Counted from the stretch's first letter, positions 1 to 8,677 are shown. The stretch is DNA of 50,882 bases from Gammaproteobacteria bacterium (GCA_030654835.1 JAURWS010000059.1:1-50882), one strand, 5' to 3'. Notes: a model not told the origin generated them from the letters alone. Numbers and translations are program-made.

Positions 1-387
1 TCTCGCTACGTGGATGCGCATCATGTTCAGCACTGGTGCGATGGCGGCGAGACGAGGCTCGATAATCTCGTGCTGCTGTGCCGACATCACCATCGCCTGC
101 TGCATCAGGAGGGTTACGAGATTGTGAAACGCAGTGAGCAGTGGTTCGAGTTTGTAACTCCAAGCGGCGGCGCGATGAAGGTGGCGCTTGCCCCGCAATT
201 TTCGGAGGCTGAGGATGTTGCGAGTGAAACTCTAGCTATCGAGCGAGAGCATGAGGGGCTTGGTCTGGCGATTGACTCCCGCACGGCGGTGACGCGCTGG
301 GAAGGGGAGAGGCTGGATTATGATCTGGCAGTGGGGGCGATGTTGCGTGGGCGGATGCTGGGGTTGAGTGCGGGGCGGTGGATGTAG
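1..387 (+). CDS. HNH endonuclease, C-terminal fragment (cut by window edge)
   Basis: The reading frame is open from base 1, so this is the 3' end of a longer gene. It carries an HNH nuclease core: the paired histidines in VDAHHVQHW, the Asn in LDNLVLLC, and the final CRHHHRLLH block, all within the first 40 residues. This layout is typical of the DUF222-HNH proteins common in bacterial genomes, where the nuclease sits at the C-terminus. The remaining 85 residues are a low-complexity tail. The biological role of this family is not settled. The N-terminal DUF222 part, if present, lies outside the window. Confidence 0.8.
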   Translation, partial: SRYVDAHHVQHWCDGGETRLDNLVLLCRHHHRLLHQEGYEIVKRSEQWFEFVTPSGGAMKVALAPQFSEAEDVASETLAIEREHEGLGLAIDSRTAVTRWEGERLDYDLAVGAMLRGRMLGLSAGRWM

Positions 388-687
388 GAGATTCAGCCCC
401 TTGAGCTTGTTACATGCGCTCTTCCCGGTGAGTCTGGCATCAAGGCCAATCTGGAGTCGTACATTCAGGGGTTCTCGCGGGATGCGTGGGCTGCTCAACG
501 ATGCCAACCTGCTCTTTACACTTTGCGACAGATTCTTTGGGTCAGTGTTTTCGAGAAAATCCCTCTAAACAAGGCATTTTTAGACGTTGTCGACAGAGCC
601 GAACAGGATGGCAACAGCAACCAATTGAATTTTCCAACTATTAGCCGGACACTAGTGGCTCAGTGCAGTTTCTCAAAATGGCTAATG
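388..687. other. Intergenic region without a recognised gene
   Basis: Three hundred bases lie between the HNH gene and the convergent deaminase gene. Short open frames here show no family resemblance and no good ribosome binding site. I see no clear terminator hairpin or repeat. Confidence 0.5.
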
Positions 688-1143
688 CTACTGCGCCTTC
701 CCAAGATAACCTCTTAGCTCCAGGGCTATTTCATCCGCAAGTATTCCCAGATGAACTTTGATGCCTGCAGCCTTCAACATTGCAACGCCTCGGCCATTAT
801 TTCTCGGATCTGGATCTAAAATTCCAACGTACACTTCCTGAATCCCTGCCTCTATCAGCGCCAACGCGCATGAGGGAGTTCTGCCGTGAAATGAGCAAGG
901 TTCAAGCGTAACAAACGCGATGGTTTCGTTGCCAACTCCACTCACCTGCTGAAGTGCCATTGCTTCGGCGTGATGCTCACCAGGGGCATTGGTATGGCCC
1001 TGTGCAATAACGACATTATTGCGGACCAAAACACATCCAACTGGGGGATTGTCTCCGCAGATAGAGACAGCCTTGCGCCCCTCCGCGATTGCAAGTTTCA
1101 TGTAACGTTGTGCATCCGATGCGTCTACTGACCTATGTGCCAT
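688..1143 (-). CDS. RibD-type cytidine/deoxycytidylate deaminase-like protein (stand-alone deaminase domain)
   Basis: A 151-residue zinc-dependent deaminase. The HAEA motif (zinc-ligand His and catalytic Glu) and the PCSFHGRTPSC motif (two zinc-ligand cysteines) match the N-terminal deaminase half of the riboflavin enzyme RibD, including the RibD-typical 'GRTP' after the first cysteine. The reductase half is absent. Either it supplies the deaminase step of riboflavin synthesis alone, or it acts on another aminopyrimidine or nucleoside-like substrate. The start overlaps the 3' end of the upstream transglutaminase-like gene by 11 bases, so the two are probably co-transcribed. The deaminase fold is certain, the substrate is not. 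Confidence 0.85.
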   Translation of the reverse strand: MAHRSVDASDAQRYMKLAIAEGRKAVSICGDNPPVGCVLVRNNVVIAQGHTNAPGEHHAEAMALQQVSGVGNETIAFVTLEPCSFHGRTPSCALALIEAGIQEVYVGILDPDPRNNGRGVAMLKAAGIKVHLGILADEIALELRGYLGKAQ

Positions 1144-1735
1144 TTGTGATTTTCGTAGCGTTGATTAACTGAACATCAGGCAAATTATCTGAAACGTCGA
1201 CATAGTTCTTATATAACTCAAGAACCCGTACTACTGGCTGCAAAGGCTCTGCCCATATTTCCGGCAAATCGGCCTCTCCTTCTGCAGACGCCATGAATGC
1301 AAGTTTCTCCATTGGAGGGCAAAACTCTGCGTTCACACCAGTCTTGTTACCCCGGGGATCGATTCGATACCAGCCATAAGGCTCAAGATAAACCGCAGCC
1401 AAGCCATGTAAGCAATAGGGTGGATGGCCGCTACTGATAATTAAGCGTTGATAGCACAAACCCGCAGGAATTCCATTGGCCCTGAGGAGGGCTACCAGCA
1501 AGTGGCTTTTGGCATAGCAATAACCAGTGCGATATTTGAGAACATCTGAAGCTTTGCAAGTGACAGGGTTCATTTGGAAATCCCGACTATGCTTGATTTC
1601 ATCACGAACAAATTCAAAGCATGAGCGTGCAATTTCGATTGAGTCTTTTGAACCTTGAGACAGTGTCATCGCGCTCGCAACAATGTCGGGATGATCCCAA
1701 TCAATGTATTTGCTCGCCTGCAGGAACTCCTTCAT
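1133..1735 (-). CDS. Transglutaminase-like cysteine protease domain protein
   Basis: About 200 residues with the transglutaminase-like fold. The catalytic Cys sits in RTGYCYAKSHLL, the His in PPYCLHGLAAVYL and the Asp in WYRIDPRGN, in the correct order. The open frame continues upstream to 1870, but that part runs into the DUF202 gene and has no family similarity, so the ATG at 1735 (MKEFLQ) is chosen. Proteins of this size are usually soluble peptidase or amidase-like enzymes of unknown substrate. It overlaps the deaminase gene downstream by 11 bases. Confidence 0.8.
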   Translation of the reverse strand: MKEFLQASKYIDWDHPDIVASAMTLSQGSKDSIEIARSCFEFVRDEIKHSRDFQMNPVTCKASDVLKYRTGYCYAKSHLLVALLRANGIPAGLCYQRLIISSGHPPYCLHGLAAVYLEPYGWYRIDPRGNKTGVNAEFCPPMEKLAFMASAEGEADLPEIWAEPLQPVVRVLELYKNYVDVSDNLPDVQLINATKITNGT

Positions 1736-1788
1736 TGTCGATGATTCTCCATTTTTCACTAACGTTTCGAACGTGGGGGTTAGGTTTC

Positions 1789-2244
1789 TCACGAAGGAGA
1801 GACCCCATACAGCGTTACCACCAAAGCTAAACCCAACAGCGCGACAATGATATTTACAGCGAGCCCCCACCGAGGACTATAGCCCTCCGGAAATTCGGCC
1901 TGCGTGAGTGTTTTCAATATCGCCGCATATTGATAAGAGGACACCGCAGCGCAAATGGCACCAAGAATGATAAAGCACATGCCGAGAAAGAATGTGCTCG
2001 AATGCAAAGAGTCACGGGATGATGTCTGTTCAATCGCCCTGATCAAAAGACCAGTGCGCTCTATTACGAAACCAAAGGCAATCAACCCTATGCTGGTTCT
2101 ATTCCAGGCGAGCAAGGTGCGTTCCGCAGCGAACAGGACTCTAGGATCTTTGAGGTCAGACACAACTTCCCCTTTGCAGCGTCCGATAAATCGAACGTAT
2201 AAAGTAACAATGAATGTAACCCAGAGTGCTATTACCGCCAGCAT
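1789..2244 (-). CDS. DUF202 (YidH-like) inner-membrane protein
   Basis: A 151-residue membrane protein. The first 20 residues form a hydrophobic helix. The DUF202 signature follows at about residues 33-60: DPRVLFAAERTLLAWNRTS, then a second helix (IGLIAFGFVIERTG). Two more hydrophobic segments lie near residues 85-105 and 128-146. DUF202 proteins are small inner-membrane proteins of unknown role. The gene lies 18 bases downstream of the SHOCT gene on the same strand, so the two probably form a small operon. Confidence 0.85.
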   Translation of the reverse strand: MLAVIALWVTFIVTLYVRFIGRCKGEVVSDLKDPRVLFAAERTLLAWNRTSIGLIAFGFVIERTGLLIRAIEQTSSRDSLHSSTFFLGMCFIILGAICAAVSSYQYAAILKTLTQAEFPEGYSPRWGLAVNIIVALLGLALVVTLYGVSPS

Positions 2245-2262
2245 GTAAACAGGATCCGTTGA

Positions 2263-2487
2263 CTACCCTTCGAGATCACGGCGCTTCTGCTCATATTCTT
2301 CCCGTTCGATCTCTCCCCGCGCATAGCGCTCCTGCAGGATTTCGAGCGGGGTCTTCCGCGACGCACCCTTTCCACTCATCCCCAGCCACTGTAGAAGCGC
2401 GACGATTCCTACGATAATCAACACCCAAAATAGAGCCATGAAAATCCAGCCAAAACCCATCCCATACCCATCGGCCCAACCCATCAT
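2263..2487 (-). CDS. SHOCT-domain small membrane protein
   Basis: Seventy-four residues: a Gly/Trp-rich start, one transmembrane helix (about residues 14-35), then a SHOCT domain with the core TPLEILQERYARGEI and a closing EEYEQKRRDLEG. SHOCT is a short C-terminal oligomerisation module. A strong ribosome binding site (AGGAGG) stands just before the ATGATG, which supports this start. It probably shares a transcript with the DUF202 gene that follows. Confidence 0.9.
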   Translation of the reverse strand: MMGWADGYGMGFGWIFMALFWVLIIVGIVALLQWLGMSGKGASRKTPLEILQERYARGEIEREEYEQKRRDLEG

Positions 2488-2626
2488 TTCGACCTCCTGG
2501 AACTATTGGCATACAACACTGCATGTACAATCGTGAAAGATCACTGAAGCGAAGACCTGAACTGAGCTGCGGGCTTTGCAGCGGCTACACGGTTTTTCTG
2601 TCCATAGATGACCTCAACCATTCGTG

Positions 2627-2643
2627 CGCTCCGCTCGGGAGCG
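2627..2643 (+). terminator. Weak hairpin followed by a short T run
   Basis: CGCTCC and GGAGCG can pair around a five-base loop, followed by GATTTTC. It lies in the roughly 300-base gap between the SHOCT gene and the SDR gene, which run apart from each other, so it does not sit at a gene end and may not act as a terminator. Nothing else was recognised in this gap. Confidence 0.25.
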
Positions 2644-2788
2644 GATTTTCTCGAAAATAATTTTTCTCGACTACTCATCAACATGTACCAATAAGTGACT
2701 ACCGTACCAGATTGTGCCTGCTTTTCAACAGGCTACCGAACTCCATAGACTGCGTCCACACCCTGTTACTACTTATAGAGTTCATCTG

Positions 2789-3367
2789 ATGAGAAGCGTG
2801 AATCAACCTTTGTCCCTGATTGTGGGCGGTTCTAGCGGAATGGGTCTTGCGACCGCGAGACTCTTGCTGGAACGCGACATTAAAACCGTGATTGTGGGTA
2901 AGTCCAAGGAAAAGCTGGAAGCAGCCAAGCGCGCGCTTTCCGCATTTGGCGATGTTGAAATTCTCCAAGCCAATTTGTACGAAGCCAACGGCGGCGGCTC
3001 GATTGTGCATATTGGATCGATGTGGGCAAAACAGGCCATCAAGGCGACGCCTTCCTCTGCCTATTCGATGGCGAAAGCTGGATTGCACGCACTCACGCAA
3101 CACATGGCAATGGAGCTGGCGGACTATAACATTCGGGTAAACGCGGTTTCGCCAGCTGTGGTTAAAACGCCTATTTACGAGGCTTTCATCGACCAGGACA
3201 AACTTGGCGAAACACTTGCTTCTTTCAAAACCTTTCACCCGATTGGACGAATTGGCACTCCTGAAGACGTAGCAAACGTCATTAGCTTCCTGCTTGGCGA
3301 AGATGCGAGCTGGGTAACTGGCGCGATCTGGGACGTCGATGGCGGGGTGATCGCTGGACGCAACTGA
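2789..3367 (+). CDS. Short-chain dehydrogenase/reductase with an internal deletion
   Basis: A Rossmann-fold SDR of 192 residues. The cofactor motif is GGSSGMG (residues 13-19), the catalytic Ser is in IVHIGS (Ser77) and the Tyr-Lys pair is in AYSMAK (Tyr92, Lys96). The C-terminal [12 protein letters not shown] and [11 protein letters not shown] blocks are normal. Classical SDRs have about 250 residues. Here the segment between ILQANLYE and ANGGGSIV is missing about 55-60 residues, removing the NNAG motif and the helix after it. The frame is intact across the gap, so the gene may be an inactive relic. The ATG at 2789 begins where family similarity begins; upstream codons to 2714 look non-coding. 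Confidence 0.75.
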   Translation: MRSVNQPLSLIVGGSSGMGLATARLLLERDIKTVIVGKSKEKLEAAKRALSAFGDVEILQANLYEANGGGSIVHIGSMWAKQAIKATPSSAYSMAKAGLHALTQHMAMELADYNIRVNAVSPAVVKTPIYEAFIDQDKLGETLASFKTFHPIGRIGTPEDVANVISFLLGEDASWVTGAIWDVDGGVIAGRN

Positions 3368-3414
3368 ACATACTCAATTGCTCCAATGCCAGCCTTCTCA
3401 TATTGAGTCAGTGG

Positions 3415-3801
3415 TTATGTCGACCCCTTTTCCCGATATGAAAACTTTAGCAAAAATACAAAAGTAATAAACACAATGCACAACCCCACCGACACCAGTT
3501 GCTCAAATAGTTTAGGAGGAATCACCAAGAAGTAGTCGTGGCCCTTTGTCAGGGACGAAAAGCTTGAGACACAAAAGGGCATCATGAACAGGCGAAGTGT
3601 CTGCCACGGGTCTCGAACGCTGCTTGTGCCTCTGGATACACTGAGATTGAGACCCACCCCAATGATGACACTGAGGCCCATTGAATTTAGCCAAACGGAA
3701 ATGGCCGGATCAAAATAGAAATATACGGTGACCAGGTACCAAATGAGATAGCACCAAAGAACCATTTTTCCAGTGGTCAGATTCGCGAGATAACGAGTCA
3801 A
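3415..3801 (-). CDS. Hypothetical membrane protein
   Basis: A 128-residue protein not recognised as a named family. It has hydrophobic segments near residues 13-30, 38-55 and 99-118, consistent with three or four membrane helices, and a positively charged tail. It stands alone between the convergent SDR gene and the AlkD-like gene. No functional motif is visible. Confidence 0.55.
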   Translation of the reverse strand: MTRYLANLTTGKMVLWCYLIWYLVTVYFYFDPAISVWLNSMGLSVIIGVGLNLSVSRGTSSVRDPWQTLRLFMMPFCVSSFSSLTKGHDYFLVIPPKLFEQLVSVGLCIVFITFVFLLKFSYREKGST

Positions 3802-3908
3802 TTCGGTTTCACCTTTATAGACACATAGTGTGCAAGTTCAGCGGCGCGACGCGGAAAGTACCTGATCGGGTGTAACACCGGTTCTGGTGGTGCTACTTTT
3901 GAAAGAAT

Positions 3909-4745
3909 TCATTTGGCGGCCGCTCTGAGTTGGAGCGCGGCCGCATCCCCCTTTTTGGCAGGATACCGAAGCGCATGGCGGATAAGCCACTTCATCTCGG
4001 TAGATGCCTCCGCTAGCCAGCGCTCACATGTCGCAAGGACCACTCCAGGGTGGTCTTTCGCAATATCGCCAAGGTGGTTTGCAACACTGCGGCGCACATA
4101 GAGCCATTGATCGTTCCTCAGAGATTCAAGGATTGGCAACACGGGGTCTGGATTCACGATGAAGGCTGGAATCCGCATGGCCCAAGGCAAACGCGGGCGC
4201 GCACCTTCCGAGCAAAGGCGCCGAACATGAGGGTCTGGATCGGAGGTCCATTCAAGCAGTCGCGAAAGAGTGCGCTCTTGTTGCTGGATCAGGAATGGTC
4301 GTATGGAAAACTCTGCACTAAAGCGCTTGGTGAGTTCATATTGCGCCAGCATGGAAATCTCAAACGGATCGTGCCCCCCATTTCCTCTTGGATCAAGTCC
4401 ATACTCAGCGACAAAGCAAACGTGTGGCAAATAGAAAAACACCGCAAGTCCGAGATCATCTGTTTTGACCAGGGGCGGCGTCAGTGAAGCCAAGAGTATC
4501 TCTATGGCCGTCTCGTATTTATCAGGCAGACACTGACGAAGCGCCCGCGCCAATTGCTGACCTCGCTCCAGAATACCAATCGGTTCCAGTCCTTCCAGCG
4601 CTACACGACGAAACAACGCTTCATCAAACTGTGGATACACAAGCAAAATATTGTGCGCCAAGCATTCAATCGCCTCTGTCCCAAGCAGGTGCTTCAGAGG
4701 AATTCCCTTCTGAATGGATTTCGGCGCGACGGGAATACGCGGCAT
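3909..4745 (-). CDS. AlkD-like DNA alkylation repair protein (HEAT repeats), C-terminally truncated
   Basis: A 278-residue alpha-helical HEAT-repeat protein. LLEWTSDPDPHVRRLCSEG, ARPRLPWAMRIPAF and QWLYVRRSVANHLGDIAKDHP are characteristic of the AlkD/DNA alkylation repair family, which excises N3- and N7-alkylated bases without base flipping. Relatives of this long form usually run about 360-370 residues and continue with another HEAT repeat after the RHALR block. Here the frame ends soon after that block, in an alanine-rich AAALQLRAAAK encoded around two GCGGCCGC octamers. The 3' end therefore looks lost and replaced. Activity is uncertain. Confidence 0.7.
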   Translation of the reverse strand: MPRIPVAPKSIQKGIPLKHLLGTEAIECLAHNILLVYPQFDEALFRRVALEGLEPIGILERGQQLARALRQCLPDKYETAIEILLASLTPPLVKTDDLGLAVFFYLPHVCFVAEYGLDPRGNGGHDPFEISMLAQYELTKRFSAEFSIRPFLIQQQERTLSRLLEWTSDPDPHVRRLCSEGARPRLPWAMRIPAFIVNPDPVLPILESLRNDQWLYVRRSVANHLGDIAKDHPGVVLATCERWLAEASTEMKWLIRHALRYPAKKGDAAALQLRAAAK

Positions 4746-4859
4746 ATTATTTGCCTTGTCTACTATAACGGGGCAGGGTTCGATTTTGGATCATGCGCCG
4801 GGATGCTGACATTGACCAATGACGTTTTCAAGCACCCTGACGGCTACGAGAACACAACT

Positions 4860-5759
4860 TCACTGCAATGCCTTATCTGCCCTCAGCCGTTCCACGGCCA
4901 GATCGACGAAGCTCCTGACCTTGGCAGATCCATGGCGACCCTCGCGATGAATCACGTGGACCGGCAGCGAAGCTTCTTCAAAGTCCGTCAGCACCGTCAT
5001 GAGCGTGCCGGCCGCCAATTCGTTCGCTACCTGATAGGAGATCAGCCGCGTCAGGCCGAACCCGCTCTTGGCGGCTTCGAGCGCACCGTCATTGGTGTTC
5101 ACCAGAATGCGTGGACTGAGCCGGACGCCGATCTTTTCTTTTCCCTTGGCGAACGTCCATTCCGAACCGGCAGACACCGATGTGGCGGCAATAGTCGGAT
5201 GCTGCGCAAGATCTCCAGGGGTTTTGGGGATGCCATGCTTTTCTAGGTAGGCCGGTGCTGCACAGACGACGCGACGCACCTGCCCGACGCGAATGGCGCG
5301 CAGCGACGAATCGGGCAATGAGCCGATGCGGATGCCGACGTCGAGCCCCTCATCGACCAGATTGGCCACGCGATCAACGAACAGCGCCGACACCGTGGTT
5401 TCCGTGAAGGTCGTCTGGTAGGCGGTGATGATGGGCATCACATAGATCTTCCCGAACAGCACTGGTGCCGTAATCGCGAGATGTCCGCGCGGCGTGGCAT
5501 TGATGCCGACCGCCGCTTCGTCGGCCTCCTCCACCTCAAGGAGGATTCGCCGCGCGTCCTCAAGGTAGCGGGAACCCGCATCGGTGGTCCGCACTAGACG
5601 CGTGGTGCGCGTGAGCAGCCGCACCCCTAGCCGTTCCTCAAGGAAGGCAATGGCTCGGGTCACAGCCGGTGGCGACATGCGCAGCCGCCGCGCCGCCGCT
5701 GCGAAGCTTTCCTCTTCGGCCACTGCGACGAAAACAGTCATGAGATGAAATCGATCCAC
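4860..5759 (-). CDS. LysR-family transcriptional regulator
   Basis: A full-length 299-residue LysR protein. The N-terminal winged helix-turn-helix covers about residues 1-60 (SFAAAARRLRMSPPAVTRAIAFLEERLGVRLL). A substrate-binding domain follows from about residue 90, with the DVGIRIGSLPDSSL block typical of the CrgA-like subgroup. It is divergent from the redox cluster starting at 5885, the usual LysR arrangement, and an inverted repeat lies just before its own start. It probably controls that cluster and itself. The inducer is unknown. Confidence 0.92.
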   Translation of the reverse strand: MDRFHLMTVFVAVAEEESFAAAARRLRMSPPAVTRAIAFLEERLGVRLLTRTTRLVRTTDAGSRYLEDARRILLEVEEADEAAVGINATPRGHLAITAPVLFGKIYVMPIITAYQTTFTETTVSALFVDRVANLVDEGLDVGIRIGSLPDSSLRAIRVGQVRRVVCAAPAYLEKHGIPKTPGDLAQHPTIAATSVSAGSEWTFAKGKEKIGVRLSPRILVNTNDGALEAAKSGFGLTRLISYQVANELAAGTLMTVLTDFEEASLPVHVIHREGRHGSAKVRSFVDLAVERLRADKALQ

Positions 5760-5774
5760 TATTTATTCCGAAAA

Positions 5775-5793
5775 ATGGAAGTATGTGTTCCAT
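5775..5793. promoter_or_regulatory. Candidate LysR operator, ATGGAA-N7-TTCCAT
   Basis: A perfect inverted repeat with 6-base arms and a 7-base spacer begins 16 bases before the LysR start codon, in the gap to the divergent target genes. A further ATGGAA half-site lies at 5816-5821. The position fits an autorepression/activation site. The assignment is inferred from symmetry and place only. Confidence 0.5.
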
Positions 5794-5884
5794 TATATGA
5801 CCATTCTTCTTCCTAATGGAATTTGGCACAGTGGCAACCGTCGACAACACGTCGTCACAACCAATCCCAAACAGGAGAATCAGC

Positions 5885-6103
5885 ATGGCACGCATCAACA
5901 TCGTTACCACCGAATCGGCCAATCCAGAACAGAAAGCCCTTTACGACGCCATCCATGTGGAAATGCGCAATGCTGGCTACAGCGAATCCGACATCGTTGA
6001 GGTCATCACCCACGTCGGCATGAACATCCTGACCAACCTGCTGGGCAAAGCCGGACGCATCGATATCGACTTCCCGAAAGTCGAATTGAAGCTCGCCGCC
6101 TGA
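5885..6103 (+). CDS. Carboxymuconolactone decarboxylase-like protein with internal deletion
   Basis: Seventy-two residues. The N-terminal MARINIVTTESA and the C-terminal block (GYSESDIVEVITHVGMN, then a TN and an IDFP motif) match the two ends of AhpD/CMD-family proteins of about 170-180 residues. The whole catalytic centre, including the expected CxxC and proton-relay His, is missing. The join lies near residue 28-32 and keeps the frame. The gene starts after an AGGAGA ribosome binding site and heads the cluster divergent from LysR. It is probably non-functional as an oxidoreductase, unless the remnant has another role. Confidence 0.65.
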   Translation: MARINIVTTESANPEQKALYDAIHVEMRNAGYSESDIVEVITHVGMNILTNLLGKAGRIDIDFPKVELKLAA

Positions 6104-6154
6104 CCCCACCTACCGATGCCGGTGGCGAGGCCACCGGCTGCAAGGAGATTCATC

Positions 6155-7411
6155 ATGGCCCGTGCCTTTGCCAAAATTGCCTTCACCTCGAGAGTTCAAG
6201 CCGCCCAGACACGAATGGGCAGTCGCGACGCCTACCGCACGGCCGAACTGGGCGCTGCCGAAGTGGTTGAGCTCAGCCCCTATGAAATCGAATTCATCGG
6301 CGCGCGGGAGAGCTTCTACCAGGGCACTGTGGGCGAGAACGGCTGGCCCTACGTGCAGCATCGCGGCGGGCCGACCGGTTTCCTGAAGATATTGGGTCCG
6401 CACACGATCGGCTATGCCGACTTCTCCGGCAACCGCCAGTACATCTCGGTGGGCAACCTTGACGGAGATGACCGGGTCAGCCTGTTCCTGATGGATTATC
6501 CGGGACAGCGCCGACTCAAGATCTGGGGGCGGGCGCGACTGATTGACGAGGACGCGGAGCCAGCGCTGGTAGCAAGGCTCGAGTCGCCCGACTATCGGGC
6601 GCGCGTCGAACGCGGGGTCATCATCACGGTGGAGGCCTTCGACTGGAATTGCCCGAAATACATCACGCCACGATTCACTGAGCGGGAGGCCGCAAAACGC
6701 GAATCACCCACCACGGATTTGGATGAAGTCGGCAGCGGCATGCTGAAGCTTGTCGTGACCGGTATGCGCCAGATGACACCACGCATCCGAGCCTACGAAC
6801 TGCGAGCGCCCGACTGGAGCGACTTGCCTCTCGTCATGGCGGGCGCGCATCTCGCCGTGCCGGTGCAACTGCCGGAGGGCTCTGTGGTCACCCGACAGTA
6901 TTCGCTGGCCGCGCATCCGCACCGGCGCGACACGTATGAGATTGCCGTACTGCGCGAGGAAGCGGGACGCGGTGGGTCGGCGGCCATCCATGCCACGTGG
7001 CAGATCGGGACCCGACTCGCGCTCGATCGGCCGACCAATCAGTTCCCCCTCCATGATGACGAACGCCCTGCCGTGCTGATAGCCGGAGGCATAGGTATCA
7101 CGCCGATCAGGGCCATGGCCCAGGAGCTCAAGGCCCGTGGCAACCCCTTTGAACTGCACTACAGCGGCAGGACTGCCGCCGACATGGCCTATCGGGAGCA
7201 GCTGACCATCGAGTTCCCCGGGCTGCTGCACCTGTATTTCACGCGCTCCCCGGGCGGCAGCCGCATTGATCTTCATTCGATCATGCGCTCTGCCCCCGCT
7301 GATGCGCTGTTCTACGTCTGCGGCCCCGGCCGCTTGCTTGAAGCCGCCAGCGCGGCAGCGCGCGAGCTTGCGATCCCGGATGGACGAATGCAATACGAGA
7401 GTTTTGAATAA
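6155..7411 (+). CDS. PNPOx-like domain fused to FAD/NAD(P) ferredoxin-reductase domain
   Basis: About 418 residues. Residues roughly 35-165 form a pyridoxamine-phosphate-oxidase-like split-barrel (FYQGTVGENGWPYVQHRGG, KIWGRARLI). Residues from about 195 form a ferredoxin-NADP reductase unit with the flavin motif RQYSLAAHP, the nucleotide motif IAGGIGITPIRAMA and the YVCGPG block near the end. Many relatives carry a C-terminal 2Fe-2S plant-type ferredoxin domain; this one stops at the point where that domain would begin. The ATG at 6155 follows AAGGAG at a good distance. It sits between the CMD relic and the DUF1348 gene, 14 bases from the latter, in the LysR-linked cluster. Confidence 0.88.
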   Translation: MARAFAKIAFTSRVQAAQTRMGSRDAYRTAELGAAEVVELSPYEIEFIGARESFYQGTVGENGWPYVQHRGGPTGFLKILGPHTIGYADFSGNRQYISVGNLDGDDRVSLFLMDYPGQRRLKIWGRARLIDEDAEPALVARLESPDYRARVERGVIITVEAFDWNCPKYITPRFTEREAAKRESPTTDLDEVGSGMLKLVVTGMRQMTPRIRAYELRAPDWSDLPLVMAGAHLAVPVQLPEGSVVTRQYSLAAHPHRRDTYEIAVLREEAGRGGSAAIHATWQIGTRLALDRPTNQFPLHDDERPAVLIAGGIGITPIRAMAQELKARGNPFELHYSGRTAADMAYREQLTIEFPGLLHLYFTRSPGGSRIDLHSIMRSAPADALFYVCGPGRLLEAASAAARELAIPDGRMQYESFE

Positions 7412-7425
7412 ATTCGAGGTGATCC

Positions 7426-7893
7426 ATGGAAACCAAGCCCCCCGTCCCGCCCTTCACCGAAGAGACCGGCCGACAGAAAGTCCGCATGGCCGAAGATGCC
7501 TGGAATTCGCGCGATCCTGATCGCGTGGTGCAGGTCTATACGCCGGACACGCGCTGGCGTAACCGCGCCGAATTTCCGGTCGGGCGCGACGAGGTGCACG
7601 AGTTCCTGACACGAAAATGGGCCAGGGAACTGGACTACCGGTTGATCAAGGAATTATGGGCTTGCGCCGACAATCGCATCGCAGTGCGCTTTGCCTATGA
7701 ATGGCGCGATGACTCCGGACAATGGTTCCGCTCCTATGGCAACGAGAACTGGGAGTTCAACGAACAAGGCTTCATGCTGCGCCGCTTCGCCAGCATCAAC
7801 GATCTTCCCATCGAGGCCACCGCGCGCAAGTTTTTCTGGCCCTTGGGGCGGCGCCCCGATGACTATCCGGGCCTCAGCGATCTGGGCCTGTGA
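7426..7893 (+). CDS. DUF1348 / NTF2-like (SnoaL-type) protein
   Basis: A 155-residue protein of the DUF1348 family with an NTF2-like cone fold. Recognisable blocks are [25 protein letters not shown] in pieces, [19 protein letters not shown], the [12 protein letters not shown] segment and the final YPGLSDLGL. Members are often found beside flavin reductases and LysR regulators and are thought to act on small organic molecules, but no reaction is established. It is the last gene of the cluster, 14 bases after the reductase and convergent with the NAD(P)-binding gene. Confidence 0.9.
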   Translation: METKPPVPPFTEETGRQKVRMAEDAWNSRDPDRVVQVYTPDTRWRNRAEFPVGRDEVHEFLTRKWARELDYRLIKELWACADNRIAVRFAYEWRDDSGQWFRSYGNENWEFNEQGFMLRRFASINDLPIEATARKFFWPLGRRPDDYPGLSDLGL

Positions 7894-7915
7894 TCCACGC
7901 GGTATTTCAGCAGAG

Positions 7916-8677
7916 TTAATCGGCGCGCCGAGGCGAAGCAGCCCACTGATCCTTCTTGCCCTTCATGCCCACTGGCAGCGCTACGCCGATCCGGTGCCTC
8001 GATGTCGAATCGTCGGGCTTAACATTGGCCAGGATCACCGACGCCGCGTCGGCATAGGGAATGATCATCTGCGGGATATTCATCGCGAACAGAGGAAGCA
8101 CGAGAGGGGCTGGCAATGACCGCGCAATGGCGGGCAGTGGAGCAGGCAGGCTGTCGATAGAGATTCGGAGCCGCTGCAACCCGAGGGCCGGTTGTTCAAC
8201 CATCGGCCCGGGGCACAGAAGACGCCAATCAATGTCGGAGCGTTGCAGGCGTTCGAAGTTCTTCCGGTGCGGCCAGTAGGTATCCCGGACCTTGGGGAGA
8301 TCCACACCGCGTCTGCCCGAAGAATCCAGCGACAAGAGTGCTGCACCGGCCAGAAACCAGCAGACCGGGCGCCGGTCGGGTTGAAGGGTCTCCAATGCGG
8401 AGACAGCCTTGTCGAACATGCGGACGAAGGCTTCACCCTCTGTGACTACACCGGCGCAGAAGACGAAGACGTCGTGGCCGTCCGCGAACAATGCCAGTTG
8501 CTCGATCGGAGCAGAGGCCAGATCGAGGTCCGTGACCTGTGCGAGTGCCGAGACTTCGGGAGAGAGTCGACCGCGATTGCGAACGGCGACCGAGAGATTC
8601 CAACCGCAATCAAGCGCTTGACGAACGACGTGCCTGCCGAGATTTCCGGTGGCACCGAGTATTGCGATGGATGACAT
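7916..8677 (-). CDS. NAD(P)-binding NmrA/SDR-a-like protein
   Basis: About 253 residues, starting with the Rossmann motif ILGATGNLGRHVVRQAL characteristic of atypical SDR/NmrA proteins that bind NAD(P) and often sense redox state or reduce quinones. A weak AAGAGG precedes the ATG at 8677. The frame continues upstream to 8722 without similarity. The last 67 bases of the truncated mgtC-like frame overlap its 5' end in another frame, so this gene has been placed directly behind a broken mgtC. It is convergent with the DUF1348 gene, with a 22-base gap. Confidence 0.82.
   Translation of the reverse strand: MSSIAILGATGNLGRHVVRQALDCGWNLSVAVRNRGRLSPEVSALAQVTDLDLASAPIEQLALFADGHDVFVFCAGVVTEGEAFVRMFDKAVSALETLQPDRRPVCWFLAGAALLSLDSSGRRGVDLPKVRDTYWPHRKNFERLQRSDIDWRLLCPGPMVEQPALGLQRLRISIDSLPAPLPAIARSLPAPLVLPLFAMNIPQMIIPYADAASVILANVKPDDSTSRHRIGVALPVGMKGKKDQWAASPRRAD

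Noticed and set aside
3916-3944. Two GCGGCCGC octamers as a terminator hairpin
   Set aside because: They lie inside the AlkD-like reading frame and no T run follows on the minus strand.
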